64,000 bases of DNA from Staphylotrichum longicolle (Eukaryota > Ascomycota > Sordariomycetes > Sordariales > Chaetomiaceae). Under the pieces are notes generated by a model, which worked only from the letters and a program-made list of their open reading frames with translations, had not been told where the DNA came from and searched no databases. The position numbers and the translations under genes are program-made. Every line of letters begins with the position of its first letter. Position 1 is the first letter of the stretch. This document shows positions 33,047 to 45,584 of this stretch, piece after piece. Location of the stretch: NCBI GenBank assembly GCA_019096155.1, contig JAHCVI010000002.1:4588001-4652000 (forward strand), written 5' to 3'.

Positions 33047-35194
33047 TCAATTGGAGGATATGTCGCATACAAGCCACTTCGACAAGATCCGAATCAAATC
33101 ATTCCTGTCCACCGGCTTCGGAATATAATCGTCCATTCCCTTTCCCAGACACACTTCCCTGTCGCCCTTCAGCGCATTAGCAGTCATGGCGACAATAGGC
33201 ATGCCCTGACCATTTTCTCTGATCTGGGCTGCTGCACGGTACCCATCGACAACCGGCAGATTGATATCCATCAGAACCAAATTGTATGCGCTTGAGACGG
33301 CGCATGCCATCCCGACAGCTTGCCCGCCGTCAGATGCCTGATCAATGTGATCGAAGCCAAGAGAGTGCAGCAATGCCACCATGACCTTCCGATTGATAAC
33401 GTTATCCTCCACGACGAGAAGACGCTTGGTTGGTGCGAGGCCTCTGAGATACTCTAGCTTGAGGGTATCCGCATCAGACAAGGCCGGACGCAGAGACCGA
33501 CTAGGGGTCGCGGATTGAGCGTCCGGTCCCTGAACGTGATCCAGGCTCTTTATTTTTTTCAACCTCACGGTAAACCAGAACATGCTCCCTTGCTGCTTGG
33601 GGTTGGGCCGGAATCCGATTTGGCCGCCCATCAGCTCTGCGAGTGACTTGGCGATGGACAAGCCGAGACCCGTTCCGTTGTGCCGCTTTGTCGTGCCATT
33701 ATCGAGCTGGGAAAACGGGTTGAAGAGTCCCTTAGCTGCGAGATCGGAGATTCCCATGCCAGTATCTATCACTTCAGTTAGGATGCAGTAACTATCCTCC
33801 TCTTCTTGCTGCACGGATACCCGCACGTTGATGCTCCCTTTGTCGGTGAACTTTGCCGCGTTGTTGATGAGGTTTTGAACAATCTGGCGGTAACGAAGCG
33901 GGTCGCCTTGTGCCGATTTAGGCAAATCCTGACTAAGGGAGACTCCAAAGTGCACCGACGGCCGCAGAGAAGGTTTGACACAACGGACGACAGAGGTGAT
34001 GATGCTGCCAACACATACGGCCTCCGAACTGATTGAGAACTTGCCCGACGCAAGTTTGGAAAAGTCGAGAATATCATTAATGATTTGTAGCAGAACCTTG
34101 CCAGACTCGTTGATCATGTTGCTAAATTCTCGCTGGTTGTCCGTGAGTGGCGTATCCAGAAGTAGGGCGCATGCCGAGAGCATGCCATGCATCGGTGTCC
34201 GAATCTCGTGGCTCATGTTTGCCAAGAAGGCAGACTTGAGCATTGAGCTCTCTTCGTACGCCTCGATGAGGCGCGATTCTGCGGCCTTTTGCTCCGTTAG
34301 GTCGCGAGTGACCTTGCCAAAGCCCATGTGAACCCCGTCCTTGTAAATAGGCGTGATGATAGCGTTGCACCAGAATCGACTGCCATCTTTGCGGTATCGC
34401 CAGCCCTCGGCTTCCATCCTTCCCTGGTGTATGGAGACCTCGAGTTCCTTCTGAGGCTTCTTTGACTTGACTTCGTCGTCGCCGTAGAAGAGGGGAGAAA
34501 TGTTTTCCAACGATCTCCTCCTCTTTGTAACCCTTGAGTAGCTCGGCGCCAATATTCCACGTAGCAACGTGTCCCTCAGTGTCAAGAAGAAAAGATAGCG
34601 TAGTCCTTGACCGTCTTAACGAATCCGACTCTTTCGTCCGTAGGCACCGCTTTCTGTGGCGGTTCGCGGCTAACACGGGCCTTGCAGCTCTTCGACCTTG
34701 TTGCCATTCCAAGGACAGCAACAGCAACTCGTCCTCCGCGAAAATTGGTATCAGACGTACCGACCATGCTGTATCTCGACGTTCATATATCGCCCGATCC
34801 GTGCAAGTGCTCGAGTTGCGATAGCCTCTTCGATGACCCGCTCTAGACCATCTTCCAGGCCAGCTCCTTCCGTAACCAGTCCTTCCCGTCCAAGGAATTC
34901 AAATACGCCGAGACCAAGACAGTCTTCGACCTTGACTGTCCATGCCTCTAAGAAGCTTCGGGAGGCTCGCAGGATCTGGTATGAAGTCGAAAGTGTGATG
35001 GTCGGAACCGGGGTGAGATCGAAGATCAAGTCGAACTCGGCTTTTGCGGAGCCGCTTTGGTGCGGGCACAGCGCCATTTCCAATCGAGCGTTACCGACGC
35101 AACAGTTCTCGACGTGTTCGAGGTTGGCAAATTCCCGCATGCATTCGTTTTGTTGGACATGAAACATTTCGTAAGCTGATATCTCAGTCGTCAC
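33047..35194 (-). pseudogene. Hybrid histidine kinase, PAS-HisKA-HATPase-REC, with frameshifts
   Basis: The downstream 512-codon frame (34585-33047) has the end of a PAS domain (GWRYRKDGSRFWCNAI; VGFGKVTRDLTE-like), HisKA with FLANMSHEIRTPMHG (phospho-acceptor His near 34213), HATPase_c with N box QNLINNAAKFTDKG, DTGMGI and GTGLGLSIAK, and a receiver domain with LVLMDINLPVVDG (acceptor Asp near 33270), MTANAL and PKPVD. Upstream are a first PAS-like region (35194-34751, from MTTEISAYEMFHVQQNE) and the start of the second PAS, but frames shift near 34780, 34600 and 34500. All phosphorelay residues survive. The family senses stress and feeds a phosphotransfer protein. This locus is either a recent pseudogene or a gene with base errors. 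It is a paralogue of the fragment at 14.1-14.9 kb. Confidence 0.85.
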
Positions 35195-35454
35195 CGATCA
35201 TAATGTCTCTGGACAGGATGCCGAACTATCCCCATCGCGGACGCCACGCTTTGCCACGTCTAAGGCCTTAAAAAGCTTGGATGCGGTCTAGACCCCCCTA
35301 ATCACCCGGAAAAAATCACAGTTGGCAGCTCCAGATCATTCCCAAAAGGCCGGGTTACATATAGCCGCATTAGGCTTAGCTATCCTGCATTGATCCATAT
35401 CACGCTCTATGTACAGATGTATAGTACGGGGTATGTGATATTGGCTCTTGAGAT

Positions 35455-36000
35455 CTCAAATGGCCGAAAGAGGCAAAGGTGGGCTCTCATTACTCCAAGT
35501 AACGTGAGTCGCCCGGACTGAGCTCGCGGCTGCGGTGGGTCCGTTCTGAACCTGCCACATCAGGTAACTACGCAAGAACTGTTTTGCAGTCCGTGACGCC
35601 TGCGCGGTTTTCGTCCCGTTTCGTGGGCGCGGCTGGGCGTGTGAGATCGTGACACTGGCTAGGTAACGCCAGGAGTGTTTTATCACACACGGGCAGCTTC
35701 ACGGCTGTCAAAGCAGCGTTCGGTCTATCCTGGATCCTGTTTCGTGTCGCGCGTCGATGTCGATTCTCTACCGTCGATAATGACAGCGTTATCGAGCGAC
35801 AAGCGATGGGCGTGACGTGGTGGTTTCCACACTACAAGTTTGTTGTTTGCAAAGGGGTTCGGAGTCCAGTACAGGACCGTGGATCCCTAGTACTAGTCAC
35901 GTTCCCCTACTTAGCCGTGAAATCACGCCACCTTGATGACGAAGTGGTCTGACTTTGCGGTCGATCCCGGGTAGCGGCCCCTTCCGTTCTTGGGCATTTT
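35455..36000 (-). repeat. Dispersed repeat family D, copy 2
   Basis: Inverted copy of 19960-20490, with the same landmarks in reverse order (for example GCTTGTCGCTCGATAACG on the minus strand near 35805-35788 and AAAGTCAGACCACTT near 35960). It carries a 15-20 bp insertion relative to copy 1 in the middle. Confidence 0.8.
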
Positions 36001-37331
36001 TGGGCGGCAATATTTCGGGCATCTGGCACTCCGCTGACGTAACACGGGCTTAATCGTCCACTAATACTTGGTAACGTTAGCGGGAGTCGCTGGGAAACAG
36101 CGATGTTGACGTTATCTCCATAGTATTTTGTCTGAACAGGAGCCTTGTCTCGTCTCGCGCAGAATCTAAAGTGACTTGAGTGACTGGTTGCAAGTGCTTG
36201 GAGAAAGGATCGTTGTGCAGCTCCGCCTGTTGGCCACGTGATCTCGGGATTCGTAAAACCGCTGGCCGACTTCGCTTCGCTACAACATTTCCAAATTTTG
36301 CAAGTCGTCTCACAAGCAAAGAGCCGTCTTCAATGCGATCTTAGCCTGCAAAGGCACACCGGATATACAGCATTAAAGCCGCTGCAAGACTAAATCTCCG
36401 GCCGCATAGCGTCAGTCTTTCGCTCTCTCAACATGATCAGATTCGAGACGGTGTCGTGAGCAATTCGCTGACCGATGCCTAAGTCGCTAGCGAAGCCGGT
36501 TGCAGTACGCGCTCCATCTGAACCATCCGAGCGAGCAGCAGACCACGTCAAAATAGTACTGACGCTTCGCAAACGAGCGAGCACAATGAACTCGACGCCT
36601 CGCAATACGAACCTCCGTAGCTACCTTTGATACATATTAGCTTTTAGGTCTGCAATATTCAGGGCTTGCCGAGCTCTCAAGAGAGTAGATAAGGTAGGTC
36701 TTTCCTAAAATGCAGTTATAATCGGCATAACGAAAGGATCACTGATGCGAGCTTATTGCCACGATCAGGCGTGAACTGACAATATCGGGCCCAGATATCG
36801 CCCCACCTTCAGTTCAAGGCCTGGGTTCGAGTGATGGAAGTGGGGCTGCATGCCTTGGTTAGGTAATTGGCATTTTTTGTTCCCTTTGGCACTCTTACTG
36901 GGTACCGACTAGAACAAAATCTCCGCCCAGCACAGAGACAAAGCTTCCCGCGGCAAATCGACACTCTATCCACCCAGACGCACACACTTGGTCCGACTCC
37001 GCGAATTGGTAACCTCTGGGCTCCTTATATCTCAACCTAGCCCAACGTCCACTTTTTCGTCATAACTTGGTTTCCTTCCCTGCGTCAAATCTCCGCCAAG
37101 CCGGCGCTTGCCCCTCGCGCTGCCGGTATGCATAGGCATGGATTACATCGATTCTTTTCCCTGTTTTGTCACATCCTTAACTTGCCCGACCTGTACAGGT
37201 CCTAAGCGCATAGACAGACTCCCCACGCAAGGTTCCATCAGCCATCCCTGACGAACGTAGAGGGTGTCGAGTGGCGGATTCCTCGAGCTTGTTCTTCGGG
37301 TGACACCTGAGGCAAGGGCGCGGGCGGGAAC
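36001..37331. other. Intergenic, upstream of the Zn2Cys6 gene
   Basis: No coding motif. The segment from about 36950 has pyrimidine-rich runs (CTTTTTCG, TTTTCCCTG) as expected in a fungal promoter/leader. Confidence 0.4.
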
Positions 37332-40092
37332 ATGGATCCGATGGAAGAGGACGGTCCAGGGGGAGGTCGACGAAATCCCGACCCCCTGCCACCAGGTCCT
37401 CAGTCCGGCTCCACTTCGACGAGTGGTAAAAACCCAGCACTATCTCCAGCCACCTCGGCTGCTCCTCAGTCAGGATCGGCTGCAGGCGCGGGTTCGGGCT
37501 CATCAAAAAGGAAGAGAGGTCTCGGCAGCGTTACACCAAACGCTTGTACTGAGTGCCGCAAGAAGCGCGCAAAGGTTCGTACACGACCGGGCTTTTATTC
37601 GACGTTTTCTGCTGGTGCTGGCGAGAAGGAGTGGACGCTCACACTAGGCTCCCCCGGTAGTGCGACGGAAACAAACCTTGTGGGCGATGCAAGGGGTATA
37701 AGGATGTTGAATGCGTGTACGAAACACTGGTCCGCCAATCGAAAGAGAACCTTCGACACGAGATGGGACAACTTCGCCGCCAGCAGCGTAGCAATGAGCA
37801 GGTTATTGCTGCTCTTGTACGTCCCTATGTTTGCGAGGAGGTTCTTGCGCGCTTGCGTAGAGGCCAGAGCGTGGAATCAATATCTGAATGGCTTGGAGGG
37901 ACCATGCCTTCCGGTGGTGGCGCGCTGCCTTCAATCAGCCGCCTGCTGAACCAAGGGAGCGCTCCAACCCCTCTATCTGGGTACCGCCCTGCGGCTTCCA
38001 ACAGCTATGCGCCGCTTTCGCCTAGTATGAGTGCACTCAGCCCAGTCACTAGCCAGCAGCAACAGCAGCAGCAGCAGCAGCACAGTATCCGGCACGACGC
38101 GGACCAACAAAGCCCCTGGGGAGGACACCTCTCTACCCAAAGCCACCCAACCTCGAGCTCTTCTGCAGACGCATCGAGCTGGAACCCGGAAATCGTCAGG
38201 CAAGCACAGTCGCGTGTCGGATCATGGGTCGACAGTCAAGCCGACAGCTCGGAGGCGGCGAGGGGACAGGGTTCTAGGCGCATTCTGCTTCCTGAAGTTT
38301 CTCAAATGCAGGTGCCCCCGGAGACTTGGACGACAATAACCAGTGATCCAACTCTGGTTCAGCATCTGCTCGCTCTCTACTTTTGCTGGGAGTACCCAAC
38401 CTTCGCCTCACTCAGCAAGGAGCAGTTTCTCAAGGATTTCAAGGAGGGCAAGCCCAGGTTTTGCTCCTCCATCCTTGTCAACGCGTTGCTGGCGTTGGGC
38501 TGCCGCTTCTCATGCCAGCCAAACACCCGGTCTAATCCGGATGACCCACACACGTCGGGTAATCACTTCTTCAAGGAGTGTCAGCGGCTGTTCTACCAAG
38601 AGCAGAACCATCACAAGCTCACCACCATCCAAGCCCTTGGGATAATGTCGATTAGAGAAGCAGGCTGTGGCAGGGACTCCGAGAGTTGGTATTATGCTGG
38701 TCAGAGTCTTCGGCTGGCCATTGAGATGGGCTTACATCGGCTCCAGGACGAGGAAAGAGACGACGATGAAAGCGCAGTCCAAGCTGCTACGTTTTGGGGG
38801 GCGTTTGCCTTGGACCAGTAAGCAGCATTGAGTCATTGTTAAGGGGCCTCTGGCTCTCGTTGTTCGATTTCTAACTGGGAGTCAGCGCGTGGTCCTTGGC
38901 AACCGGCTCACTCCCTCAGTGTTCATACTTCCCTCGCTTGCCGCCAAAGCCGGCGATAGTAGACGACATCGAGGCGTCTTTGTGGATTCCGTATACGGAC
39001 AATGGTAAAGAAGTCGCTTTTCGAATGCCCGTCCTTCCAGAGCCGAGTCAGTCGACAGGCGCGCCATTCCAGAGATCCAGCGAGCAACCTTCCAATGTCC
39101 GCTCTGTGTACAAATGCTTCTGCGAGCTTAGCGAGCTTGTGCACCAGTCATTATACGTTCTCCATTCACCCGGCCGCCCACTCACAAGCAGAGATTTACT
39201 CACTATTTATACGCAATACCTGAATTGGTACGACAAGATACCGGAAGTGCTACGCCTGGGGCATAACTTTACCCCGGCTGTCTTGTTTGCACAGTGAGTA
39301 GCTGTTATGGATGCAGTTGCTTATGATCTGGGCCACGAAAGCTGACGCTGCGACAGCATGTACTACCATTTCGCCATCCTGCTCCTGTTCCGGCCCCTGA
39401 TCAAGTTGCGGATCATTGGGTCAAACGTATCTCCGCGCGATGTCTGCTCACAGGCCGCCGATGCTATCATCGCTCTCTTGCGTTCCTATGCGCAGCTCTA
39501 TACGTTGAGACGGACACCGGCGTTCGTTCCATATTTCGTCTTGGCATCATCGATCATGCATCTCGCCTTGGCCGCAGCGGAATCCGCCGCCCCACAAGTC
39601 GCAGGCGGCGAGTCGGCCCAAGGTGACCAACTCCCCAGATTACGATCCAAACTAGACCCCCACGTCATCGAGGCCCTTGGCCGGGGAGTCTCAGATCTGA
39701 CAGAAATGGCGCCTTGCCATCGTTTCGCAGAGCAGGCTCTCAACATTTTGAAGTTCATGGCCAAAAAGTGGAACATTGACGTCGAGATCAAGACGACGGC
39801 CATAGACGAGCCCCGCGAGGTGGCATTGGACGATGTAGCGAAGTCCACCCGGCCCGTGACGGCCAGCCTCAATTTCTTTGCGCCCAACTTCCTGGAATCC
39901 GACTTCAACTGCACGTGGGGCGGCACAATCACGGGGATGAGCATAGACAAGCGGCCCAGCACCAGGCCAGAGGACAGCCCAGAGGTGGCTGATGTACTGG
40001 AGAACCCACTGTTCTGGCCGTTCCCAATGCAGGGCCGTCCCATGTTGCCTGCCGGGAAAGGGTTGGAGGGCGCTGGGTTCGAGTTGATTTAG
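37332..40092 (+). CDS. Zn2Cys6 transcription factor (nit-4/NirA-like)
   Basis: CDS = join(37332..37574, 37661..38817, 38886..39293, 39357..40092), 847 aa; introns of 86, 68 and 63 bp with consistent phases. The binuclear zinc cluster spans the first junction: CTECRKKRAK then CDGNKPCGRCKGYKDVEC (spacing CX2CX6CX5CX2CX7C). A short coiled-coil-like linker (LRHEMGQLRRQQRSNEQVI) and a Gln run (nine, about 38056-38082) follow. The fungal-specific transcription factor domain carries HHKLTTIQALGIMSIREAGC, WYYAGQSLRLAIEMGLHRL and WGAFALDHAWSLATG. It is a nuclear DNA-binding regulator. The layout resembles proteins annotated as nitrate-assimilation regulators nit-4/NirA, but that is family-level likeness; no nitrate gene lies nearby except the flavohemoglobin 31 kb away. 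The start follows a promoter-like leader and there is no upstream in-frame Met nearby. Confidence 0.9.
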
Positions 40093-41474
40093 CGAACCAG
40101 ACGAATAATCTTAGGGGCGGAGTTGTGCCTGTCGAGGTCAGATCTAGCAGGCGTCTGGCACTCCTCTGGGCCGGCTGGTTTCAAGAGTTAGATACAGCAG
40201 GAGAAAGGAAAGGAACATCGGGACTCGGAAGATGGAAAGTAGGATTTGGCGGTATTCATGACGGGACACACAGAGCATCCTGGGAAGAGGATGTTTATTT
40301 CGGCCTTTTTCCAGCTGCCCCGCGCAGTACATAGCCAGCGGGGGAGTGCAGCGTGAAAGGCCCTGCAAGTCTAACTCAAACCATAACGTCCTGTTATGGC
40401 TATCTTCAATCGCAAATGAGAGAGATCTCCGTTCCCCTGAAGCTTCCCCGTGTGACTAACAGCAACTGCAGTCACGGCACCTCACCTGCTTCAATGTTCA
40501 TGGGCTAAAACCTGCACGGACGCGCACGTATGTGCCCGTTCGTCCGGTTATAGTTTAACTATGTGCCCTGTTGTCGAGTTCCAGGCCCTGTCCAGGGAAC
40601 GAAATGAGGGTTTCGCGCACCATAACAGAGCAGATGAGCCGCCAAATGCGGAGGCATACCGGTAATGGCTGTCGGGGTGATGTAGGATTCATTTTGTTAG
40701 GTGGTCTCGCTTGTGAAGGTGTTTACTTGTGGTTGCGAACAATCTGGGGATCGTTGTTGGTTTGGATGGTACTGGTAAGTACCCCTTTATCGCTGACTTG
40801 TGCTCCCCACGGGCCAGCTTGATATCTCGGATAATGTTCATGTTCTTGTGCATGAAAGGTACACTATCACGAAGTAGTTTTCTGGTATGGATCTTGTGTT
40901 GGTGAGCCCCTTGCACATGGTCGGCTCGTACCGGAGTAACACCATCGTTCACCCAACGCAATACCTGATATCCCGTACCAAAACCTTGCAAAACCGTTGC
41001 TGCACGCCCAGTAATCGATCTTGATCCCATTCCCCACACCAGCCAGTCCAGAGTCCATCCCGGTGACCCAACCCCAAGAACAGCACGACTGAAACACACA
41101 CACACACACAACAACAAAAAAAAAAAGAAAAAAAAGGGAAAATAACGGTGCCAACCCGAACCTAACCGAGCCGAACAAAAAAAAGATGTCACTAGCGCTA
41201 ATTGTCTCCGTCCTATACCATACTGTCCTTGCCGTAAATTGTCCAAGATATCTGTCACTGCCCCTTCCCCATAGTAACCAACAGAGACAACAGAGAAAAA
41301 CACATAGCGAACTCGCGCAACATTACCAAATAGATACCAGCCACCAGCATTAAATCATTTGCATCGCCCTCCAAACCAAAGTCACATGGGATGAATATGG
41401 ATAACTATGGGTATACTCAAATAAAACAGAGTGAACAAGTTAGCGCGGCAGAGGACGGAGGGAACATCATGGAT
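40093..41474. other. Intergenic with low-complexity tracts
   Basis: No supportable gene. 41092-41146 is a (CA)n plus poly(A)-rich tract. The frame opposite it (40689-41303) owes its length to this tract. Confidence 0.5.
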
Positions 41475-43330
41475 TCAAGACCCACCCGCCGGCGCATCCG
41501 TCCCGACAGGACTATGCGCCCTTGTGCGGATGTGAAACCGCTCCCTCAGCTGGTCAGCAAGCCTCGCGTTGCGACCGCGCTGTACCTCGGTTTCACCGCC
41601 ACTGCCAGCACGACCATTACCAGTGGAAGATACCCGCTGATGATGCTGCGAGCGGTGCCGTCTGAGGATCTCGATACGCTCTTCGATCCGCGTGCTGAAG
41701 CCGGTTGTGGTCAAGGAAGTGGGAGCATCGTCTGCGCTGCTGCTGCCGGCTGCTATTGTACTGCTAGTGGTGTTGCTGTCGTACTCGGCCCAGTTTTCGG
41801 CTGCTGCGAGAGGCGGGACGAGGAGGAACGCGTCGTTGTGGCCGGGCACTGGTTGGTCTGCTTTGCGGCCGGAGGTTGAGACGGCTTTGCGGGGGAAGAG
41901 TATTAGTTTTGGGCTTTAGGCTTTCCTTTGCGCGGGGTAGGGCCTTTTGGGTTTTGTGGTTAGTGAAAACTTACCATAATAATGGGCAGGTCGCCGAGAT
42001 GTTGATCAACCATGGGTCGATGCACAGCGGGTGGAATCTGTGATCGCATGGCAGGACACGAACATCCTCCCCGACCGTAAAGTTCTCGGTGCATATGGGG
42101 CAGCCAAGGTGTTCTTCCGGTCGACGCCCGTCCGCCCGGGTTAACCCTTATCCACCTTGGCCGTGTCTCGAATGTCCACTTCACCTTCGGCGTCCACCAG
42201 CTCCGGCATGGATACTGCGCCAGACATTGTCGTGGCATCGTTCCGGCGCGGTTGCGGAGTCCGAGGCTCCTCTGGGATTGCCGATAACCTTGTCCCATCG
42301 TCGGATCCGGCGGCGTCGCAGACGGCCGCGATTCAAGTTCGAAAGCTGGGTCCGCCTTTGCCGGGCTCTGGTTCCCAAACTTCTCAATCGGCAGCGTCTC
42401 CAGCACTGTCCGTCTCAACCTCCTTGCCCTGCGACGCCGCCCGCCGTAACCTGTCCGTGGCCGTACCGCTCGGGGTGCCGGTGCGCCTTGATGGCCCCCT
42501 TGCCAATGGTGATCAGAAAGAGCAGCGTGATGAGGCCGATCATGCTGTAGACGATGCTCATGGCAGCCGCAGAGTTGCTCCCGCTCTGTTACTGGTCGCT
42601 CGTTGGGGTGCTGGTCAGGTTCGTGCTGCCCATAATAATGGCCCGCAAAATACCACCGACTTTGATTGTGTTGTTCATGGTGTCCCACGCATCCCCCGAG
42701 TCCCCATGGTGTAGATGGACATGTAGCTCAGGCTGTCACCCTGCAGCTGCAGCAAACCTCGTCTGTGCTGTACAGCAGAATCGCCCTGCGCCGCTCTGCT
42801 ATGACCTCGTTGACCTCTGCCGTTGCGTTCTCGCCGTCGCAGCTGAGAAACGCTATCGCTTCCGGGTTTTCCACGCGCTTGGCATTGGAGCGGATCTCGG
42901 CAGCGACCAAGCTCCCGCAAATCCAAAGGGACTTTCACTTTGTTAGCGGGCAGCTCTCCGTAGTAGTTCGACTGCAGGGAGGTCTGTCTCTTGGTTCTGT
43001 CAGTTCGGTTCAGCCCCGCGTGCTCGGTCCACGGGTATACGCTGTACCTTAATCGCAGTGCCTCTGTTTCGGGCGCGGTGAGCTGTAGATGTATGAGTGA
43101 GTCTAGCTGCCACTCTGGGGCCTCGTTAATCGATGATATTCTCGCCTCCTGAGGAAAATTGGTTTGAAATGAGGCTTGCGTTAACCATGCACAGCGAACG
43201 GAGCTGCTGAGGGCCAATGGAAGAAACCCGCTCCTAATTCGAGACTTGCAAGGTGATTCCCAGCTTTGTGATCTTCTAGGACAAAGCTGCAATAGACAGA
43301 TAGCCGAGTTGTAAGGCATCCCAAGACGGT
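41475..43330 (-). pseudogene. PA-TM-RING ubiquitin ligase gene, several frame breaks
   Basis: Collinear minus-strand blocks give a protease-associated/transmembrane/RING-H2 protein: VAAEIRSNAKRVENPEAIAF and RRRAILLYSTDEVCC (42905-42740), YMSIYTMGTRG, a hydrophobic helix SIVYSMIGLITLLFLITIGK (about 42555-42500), the RING-H2 HLGCPICTENFTVGEDVRVL, then PCDHRFHPLCIDPWL and SATCP (42110-41985), an intron from GTAAGT near 41973 to about 41877, and a C-terminal Ser/Arg-rich tail RIEERIEILRRHRSQHH to the stop at 41475. Frames change at least at about 42745, 42590, 42150 and after the last intron. The final RING pair reads C-P-L-L before the intron instead of C-P-L-C. The family ubiquitinates endomembrane cargo. 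This copy looks dead or badly assembled. Confidence 0.65.
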
Positions 43331-44196
43331 TACGGGAGCAAACCATGGGCTGTGCTTCGCGAGCACGACGAGCAATACGTACGTGAAGAGATGGAGACAT
43401 TTAGTAAATACACAGAAAACCTTGAAAATCAACTATATAAAGGCCCGAAAACTCTCGGACCTTGCTCTTCTGGCCTGAAACTCATCATTTTCTCCCTAAG
43501 GACCAGCGTCCCGAACGCTTCCACACAAGTCGCCTGGTTCGTTCGCTGTCAATCACCCTTTTTTTGGGAGCCACTATTACCCGCACCGAGACCTTCGGAT
43601 CGGTGTTTGCTATCATGTCTCATTTCGTCATTTCCCCGCGTATGACGGCATCCTGATCAATTTGCATTCAATGCATAGTCTAGCTACTAGAGCTGATGTA
43701 CGTAACCCGTGCTGTCAAAATCGGTTGGCTGGTGCAAAACGAGCGAGAAATACTGACCTAAACACCGACACACGCAAGCGTACTTAAGCTTGTTTCCATC
43801 CATTGAGGTTCAGCGATTTATCTACGCCCAAATGGCTAGCATGTAGGTTGTTCGTAAAATGATAAATCATGGGGCAGTGCTAGGGTGAGAGTCTAGCTGG
43901 TAGCATCGAGAGTGGTTTTCAGCACTAAAGCATGTGGGCGGTGTCATTTAGACGAATCGTCTCGGGTACTGCAGATTCGGATTTCGGATTTTTATTATTT
44001 TGTCAACTTACGCAATGCTCTGATCTGCGCTCTGACCCGTCTGAAATCAGACATGCCCAAGTATATTGTCCAAGATCTGCGCACTCCTCCTGACTTCCTT
44101 TCCCTTATTAGACTTCTAACCGATTCGGACATTTGAAGATTTCTGTTAACACTACTACTTCAAAACGCACTTCATAAACACCACTAGCTGCTCAAC
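43331..44196. other. Intergenic, no gene seen
   Basis: A TATA-like TATATAAAGG lies at 43433-43442 on the plus strand without a convincing downstream gene. The short frame at 43912-44136 has no family signature. Confidence 0.4.
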
Positions 44197-44555
44197 ATGC
44201 CTGCCCGCAGCGTCACTGCATTCTTCTCAACGCTACCGCCAAGACCCTCACCTTGGACGTGCAGTTTCAGGAGCTCCTACACGGCGAGTGGAGCAACGGC
44301 CGTATGCCGCCAAGCTCCATTGCTCCTGGCAGCTTCGGCAAGTGGGAGTCCGAATCGGGCGGTTTCATGACTGGCACCGAAGGCGTGCTGAGTTACATCA
44401 TACAGGGCAGCGACGAGAAACTGCAGCTCCACTGGAACAACCCATACGCCGGTTCCAACTGGTACGGCTACAGCCATCCGCCCGGGTTCAAGGTTGAGAA
44501 AAATGGTGGTAATGGTGACAATGCAACTGTTACATTCATTTTTACCGAGACGTGA
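44197..44555 (+). pseudogene. ET79/aegerolysin-like small beta protein, frame break near start
   Basis: The body (44253-44555) reads GSFGKWESESGGFMTGTEG, HWNNPYAGSNWYGYSHPP and NGGNGDNATVTFIF. These are hallmarks of the small beta-sandwich proteins related to the Bacillus crystal protein ET79 and the aegerolysin-like group, which bind lipids and in bacteria include insecticidal proteins. A start resembling the family (MPARSVT, ATG at 44197) lies in a frame one base off from the body; the break is between about 44217 and 44230. No signal peptide is visible, as usual for the family. The gene may be inactive, or there may be a base error. Its role in fungi is unknown, and toxicity is not shown here. 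Codon use looks fungal. Confidence 0.6.
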
Positions 44556-45379
44556 ACGCGCTCTTTGTTGTCTGTATATTTAGCCTAGAGGAGTGGACTA
44601 AGAATGAGCGAGAGCAACTTTGGGATTGTAGGCGGGTTTCGGGAATCAGCTGGCCCGACCTGGAAAGAATGGGCGCATAGCGTAGGACGGCGGTTGTCGG
44701 GAGGACACCTCTACTATGAATAGAATGTGCAAACGGCAGCTCTTTAGGATGGAAACAGTCAAACGCCGACTTTCCCTCAGGTTTTTCTGATCCCTGTTGC
44801 TCCTGTTATCGGGCACCTGATTGCTGCAGTGCCGCAGTTGTGCAGCTGCAGAGTGCTCCGAATGCTAAATCCTGTTTCTTGGCTGTCTTATGACCAACGG
44901 GTAAATCCAGCAGTAATCAACTCCGAAACGTTGCCAGCCGCAGTCTTGATTGTTGTGATGCATGATTTTGGCTTAAGAAATCCACTTTCGATCGTTCTCC
45001 ACAAGCGCCTTGGCACATTAGACCAATAGCAACCGGTCTTGGACGGAGTAATCTGTCGAAGCAACACTTTAGGCGTCTTCTCGCGACCACCGCGGTCGCA
45101 GGCAATTTCGTGTCGGGTAGGCGAGCCGTTGACGTGATTTGAGGCCTCATTTTTGTGATTCCGACTCCTTGTTGGCGGCCTCAAGCGTTGAGGGCATTCA
45201 GCAGAGCTTCCACGGTATCGTAGGGCCTGATCGGACATGTTAGTCGCCTGCCGGCCGCTGTTGGGCGGTATCAGCGTGGGAGTCTCTGGGATCGCGATGA
45301 TGATGTTTAAGAGATCCATTTGTAGGTACTAGAAATGTCGAGTACTGAGATTCGGTGTCTAACTGACAGGATGGAAGAA

Positions 45380-45584
45380 ACCCCTGCATGGAATGCAGAG
45401 CTAAGACGGGGCTGCCTGAAGCGCTTGAGCCAGTAGACCCACACAACAGTACCCTTTGGTGAACCCCAAGACTCTTTTTATGATGCTGAAACGAGATGTC
45501 AAAAGCTGATTCTGGTAGTTTTTCTCCACAACGGACGGCAAGTTGATCAACGTGGGTAAAGTCCTGAGAAGTAATGGCCGACGA
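45380..45584 (+). repeat. Dispersed repeat family C, copy 2
   Basis: Same orientation and landmarks as 26745-26937. This copy is a little longer because of an insertion after CATGGAATGCAG. Confidence 0.8.

Noticed and set aside
40689..41303. 204-codon minus-strand frame with Phe and Val/Cys runs
   Set aside because: The runs come from poly(A) and (CA)n DNA on the other strand; no family motif.
41960..42688. 242-codon minus-strand frame
   Set aside because: It is one base off the true RING-gene reading; the conserved Cys/His text appears in the neighbouring frames.
42675..43400. Single 241-codon protein
   Set aside because: Only parts match the PA-domain region and they leave the frame; treated as part of the broken PA-TM-RING gene.
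44253..44555. Calling the ET79-like body an intact short gene
   Set aside because: It lacks an ATG in frame at the expected start; the family-like start is one base out of frame.
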